This document shows, piece after piece, positions 6,362 to 6,848 of a stretch of DNA of 6,848 nucleotides (positions within the stretch are counted from its first letter, which is position 1; each line of letters starts with the position of its first letter). Source of the DNA: Bacillota bacterium (GTDB lineage: Bacteria; Bacillota; Clostridia; Peptostreptococcales; Anaerovoracaceae); contig JAEEUO010000063.1 in NCBI GenBank assembly GCA_016286935.1, positions 1 to 6,848 on the forward strand. Reading direction: 5' to 3'. A model generated the notes under the pieces. It saw only the letters and a program-made list of their open reading frames with translations, was not told the origin of the DNA and did no database searches. The translations under genes and the position numbers were made by a program.

Positions 6362-6391
6362 ACTATACCCGTTTCGGCGGAAAACGGTCAA
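6362..6391 (-). promoter_or_regulatory. Promoter of the proBAC operon
   Basis: On the reverse strand TTGACC (6386-6391) and TATAGT (6362-6367) are separated by 18 nt, a good sigma70-type match. Transcription should begin near 6355, giving a leader of about 35 nt. The spacer contains a 6-bp inverted repeat (6369-6374 with 6382-6387) that overlaps the inner edge of the -35. The leader is too short for a T-box or other large riboswitch. Confidence 0.7.
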
Positions 6392-6434
6392 GGGGGTTTG
6401 CTTCATTTCTCCTGTATACACGCGCCTCAGCGCC

Positions 6435-6480
6435 AAAAAAGCGCAAAAAAACGGCCGCTCCGCGAAGATGCGGCGGCCGT
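6435..6480 (-). terminator. Intrinsic terminator of the acyl-CoA synthetase gene
   Basis: Read leftward, arms 6473-6480 and 6451-6458 (ACGGCCGC and its reverse complement) pair perfectly. They enclose a shorter CGC/GCG inner stem, and seven T follow (6445-6451 as A on the forward strand) with another six T at 6435-6440. It begins 21 nt past the synthetase stop and separates that gene from the proBAC promoter. Confidence 0.85.
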
Positions 6481-6500
6481 CTCCCGGCGCGGCGGGCGCG

Positions 6501-6848
6501 TCAGTTGATGTTCTGTTTGTACCGTTTGATCTTGCCGGTCGTCGTCTTCTCCATCGGCTCGTCCGTCAGATAGCGGCGGTAGATGCGCTTGTAGTGGGGA
6601 AGCGACTCGTTGATCGCCTCGATGTCGGCGAGGACGGCGGCTTCGACCGCCTCGTCCGTCTCCGCGCCGCGCGTCTCCGCGAGGCGCGCCCTGTCGACGA
6701 CGAGCTTCACGGCCAGAACGAGGTCCTTCGCGTCGCCGTCCCGTTCGCGCGCTTCGCCGAAGACGAGGCATTCCGTGACGTACGGAAGGTTTCCGACGAG
6801 CAGCTCGATCTCCTCGGGGTAGATGTTCTTTCCGTTCTTGAGGACGAT
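6501..6848 (-). CDS. AMP-forming acyl-CoA synthetase, C-terminal part (runs off the window)
   Basis: The reverse frame is open from the window edge to TGA at 6501-6503, giving the last 115 residues of an ANL-superfamily adenylate-forming enzyme. The fragment opens with IVLKNGKNIYPEEIE, the segment after the domain hinge that is typical of long-chain acyl-CoA synthetases (FadD-like). It ends with EKTTTGKIKRY, the motif holding the lysine (residue 106 of the fragment) that catalyses adenylate formation. The enzyme should activate a fatty or other carboxylic acid with ATP and CoA; substrate specificity resides in the missing N-terminal domain. The middle (about 49-75) is a charged insertion of variable sequence. 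Its own terminator follows, so it is not part of the proline operon. An acyl-ACP synthetase or another ANL ligase remains possible. Confidence 0.88.
   Translation of the reverse strand: MVLKNGKNIYPEEIELLVGNLPYVTECLVFGEARERDGDAKDLVLAVKLVVDRARLAETRGAETDEAVEAAVLADIEAINESLPHYKRIYRRYLTDEPMEKTTTGKIKRYKQNIN

Noticed and set aside
1..6848. CRISPR array, tRNA or rRNA gene, insertion sequence, phage or defence genes
   Set aside because: No spaced direct repeats, cloverleaf-like sequence, transposase or integrase motifs or terminal inverted repeats were seen on either strand; the gene content is core metabolism.

Overview
The window is a GC-rich bacterial chromosomal segment, by eye about 60 % G+C, with strong G/C third-codon bias and AT-rich intergenic control regions. 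It looks like a high-GC member of the Bacillota, probably class Clostridia and perhaps uncultured. Three things point there: near-consensus AGGAGG-type ribosome binding sites, a good match to the CcpA cre operator in front of a glycosidase gene, and a short glutamate 5-kinase without a PUA domain. The lineage is an inference; there is no rRNA or other marker gene here.

The left half is read rightward. It begins with the last 18 codons of an unidentified gene. A hairpin with a T-run follows, then a Ppx/GppA-family phosphatase (124-1041). A second hairpin and T-rich tract overlaps the promoter of a GH13 oligo-1,6-glucosidase-type enzyme (1138-2844), whose predicted transcription start sits in a cre-like site. 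Downstream in the same direction are a 29-residue single-span membrane peptide (2850-2939) and an unrecognised 113-residue soluble protein (2951-3292). A bidirectional terminator (about 3421-3464) closes this side.

The right half is read leftward. A compact proB-proA-proC operon (6320 down to 3474) encodes the full glutamate-to-proline route: glutamate 5-kinase, gamma-glutamyl phosphate reductase and pyrroline-5-carboxylate reductase. Gaps are 1 and 14 nt, each gene has its own Shine-Dalgarno, and a sigma70-type promoter lies at about 6362-6391. Upstream of it, a strong terminator ends the next leftward gene, the C-terminal 115 residues of an AMP-forming acyl-CoA synthetase that runs off the window edge.

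Most of this is ordinary core metabolism. I did not find a clear new system. The points that merit a second look are the layered control region between ppx and the glycosidase, the hairpin directly in front of the ppx ribosome binding site, the unannotated membrane peptide with its unknown partner, and the variant residues in the glycosidase.
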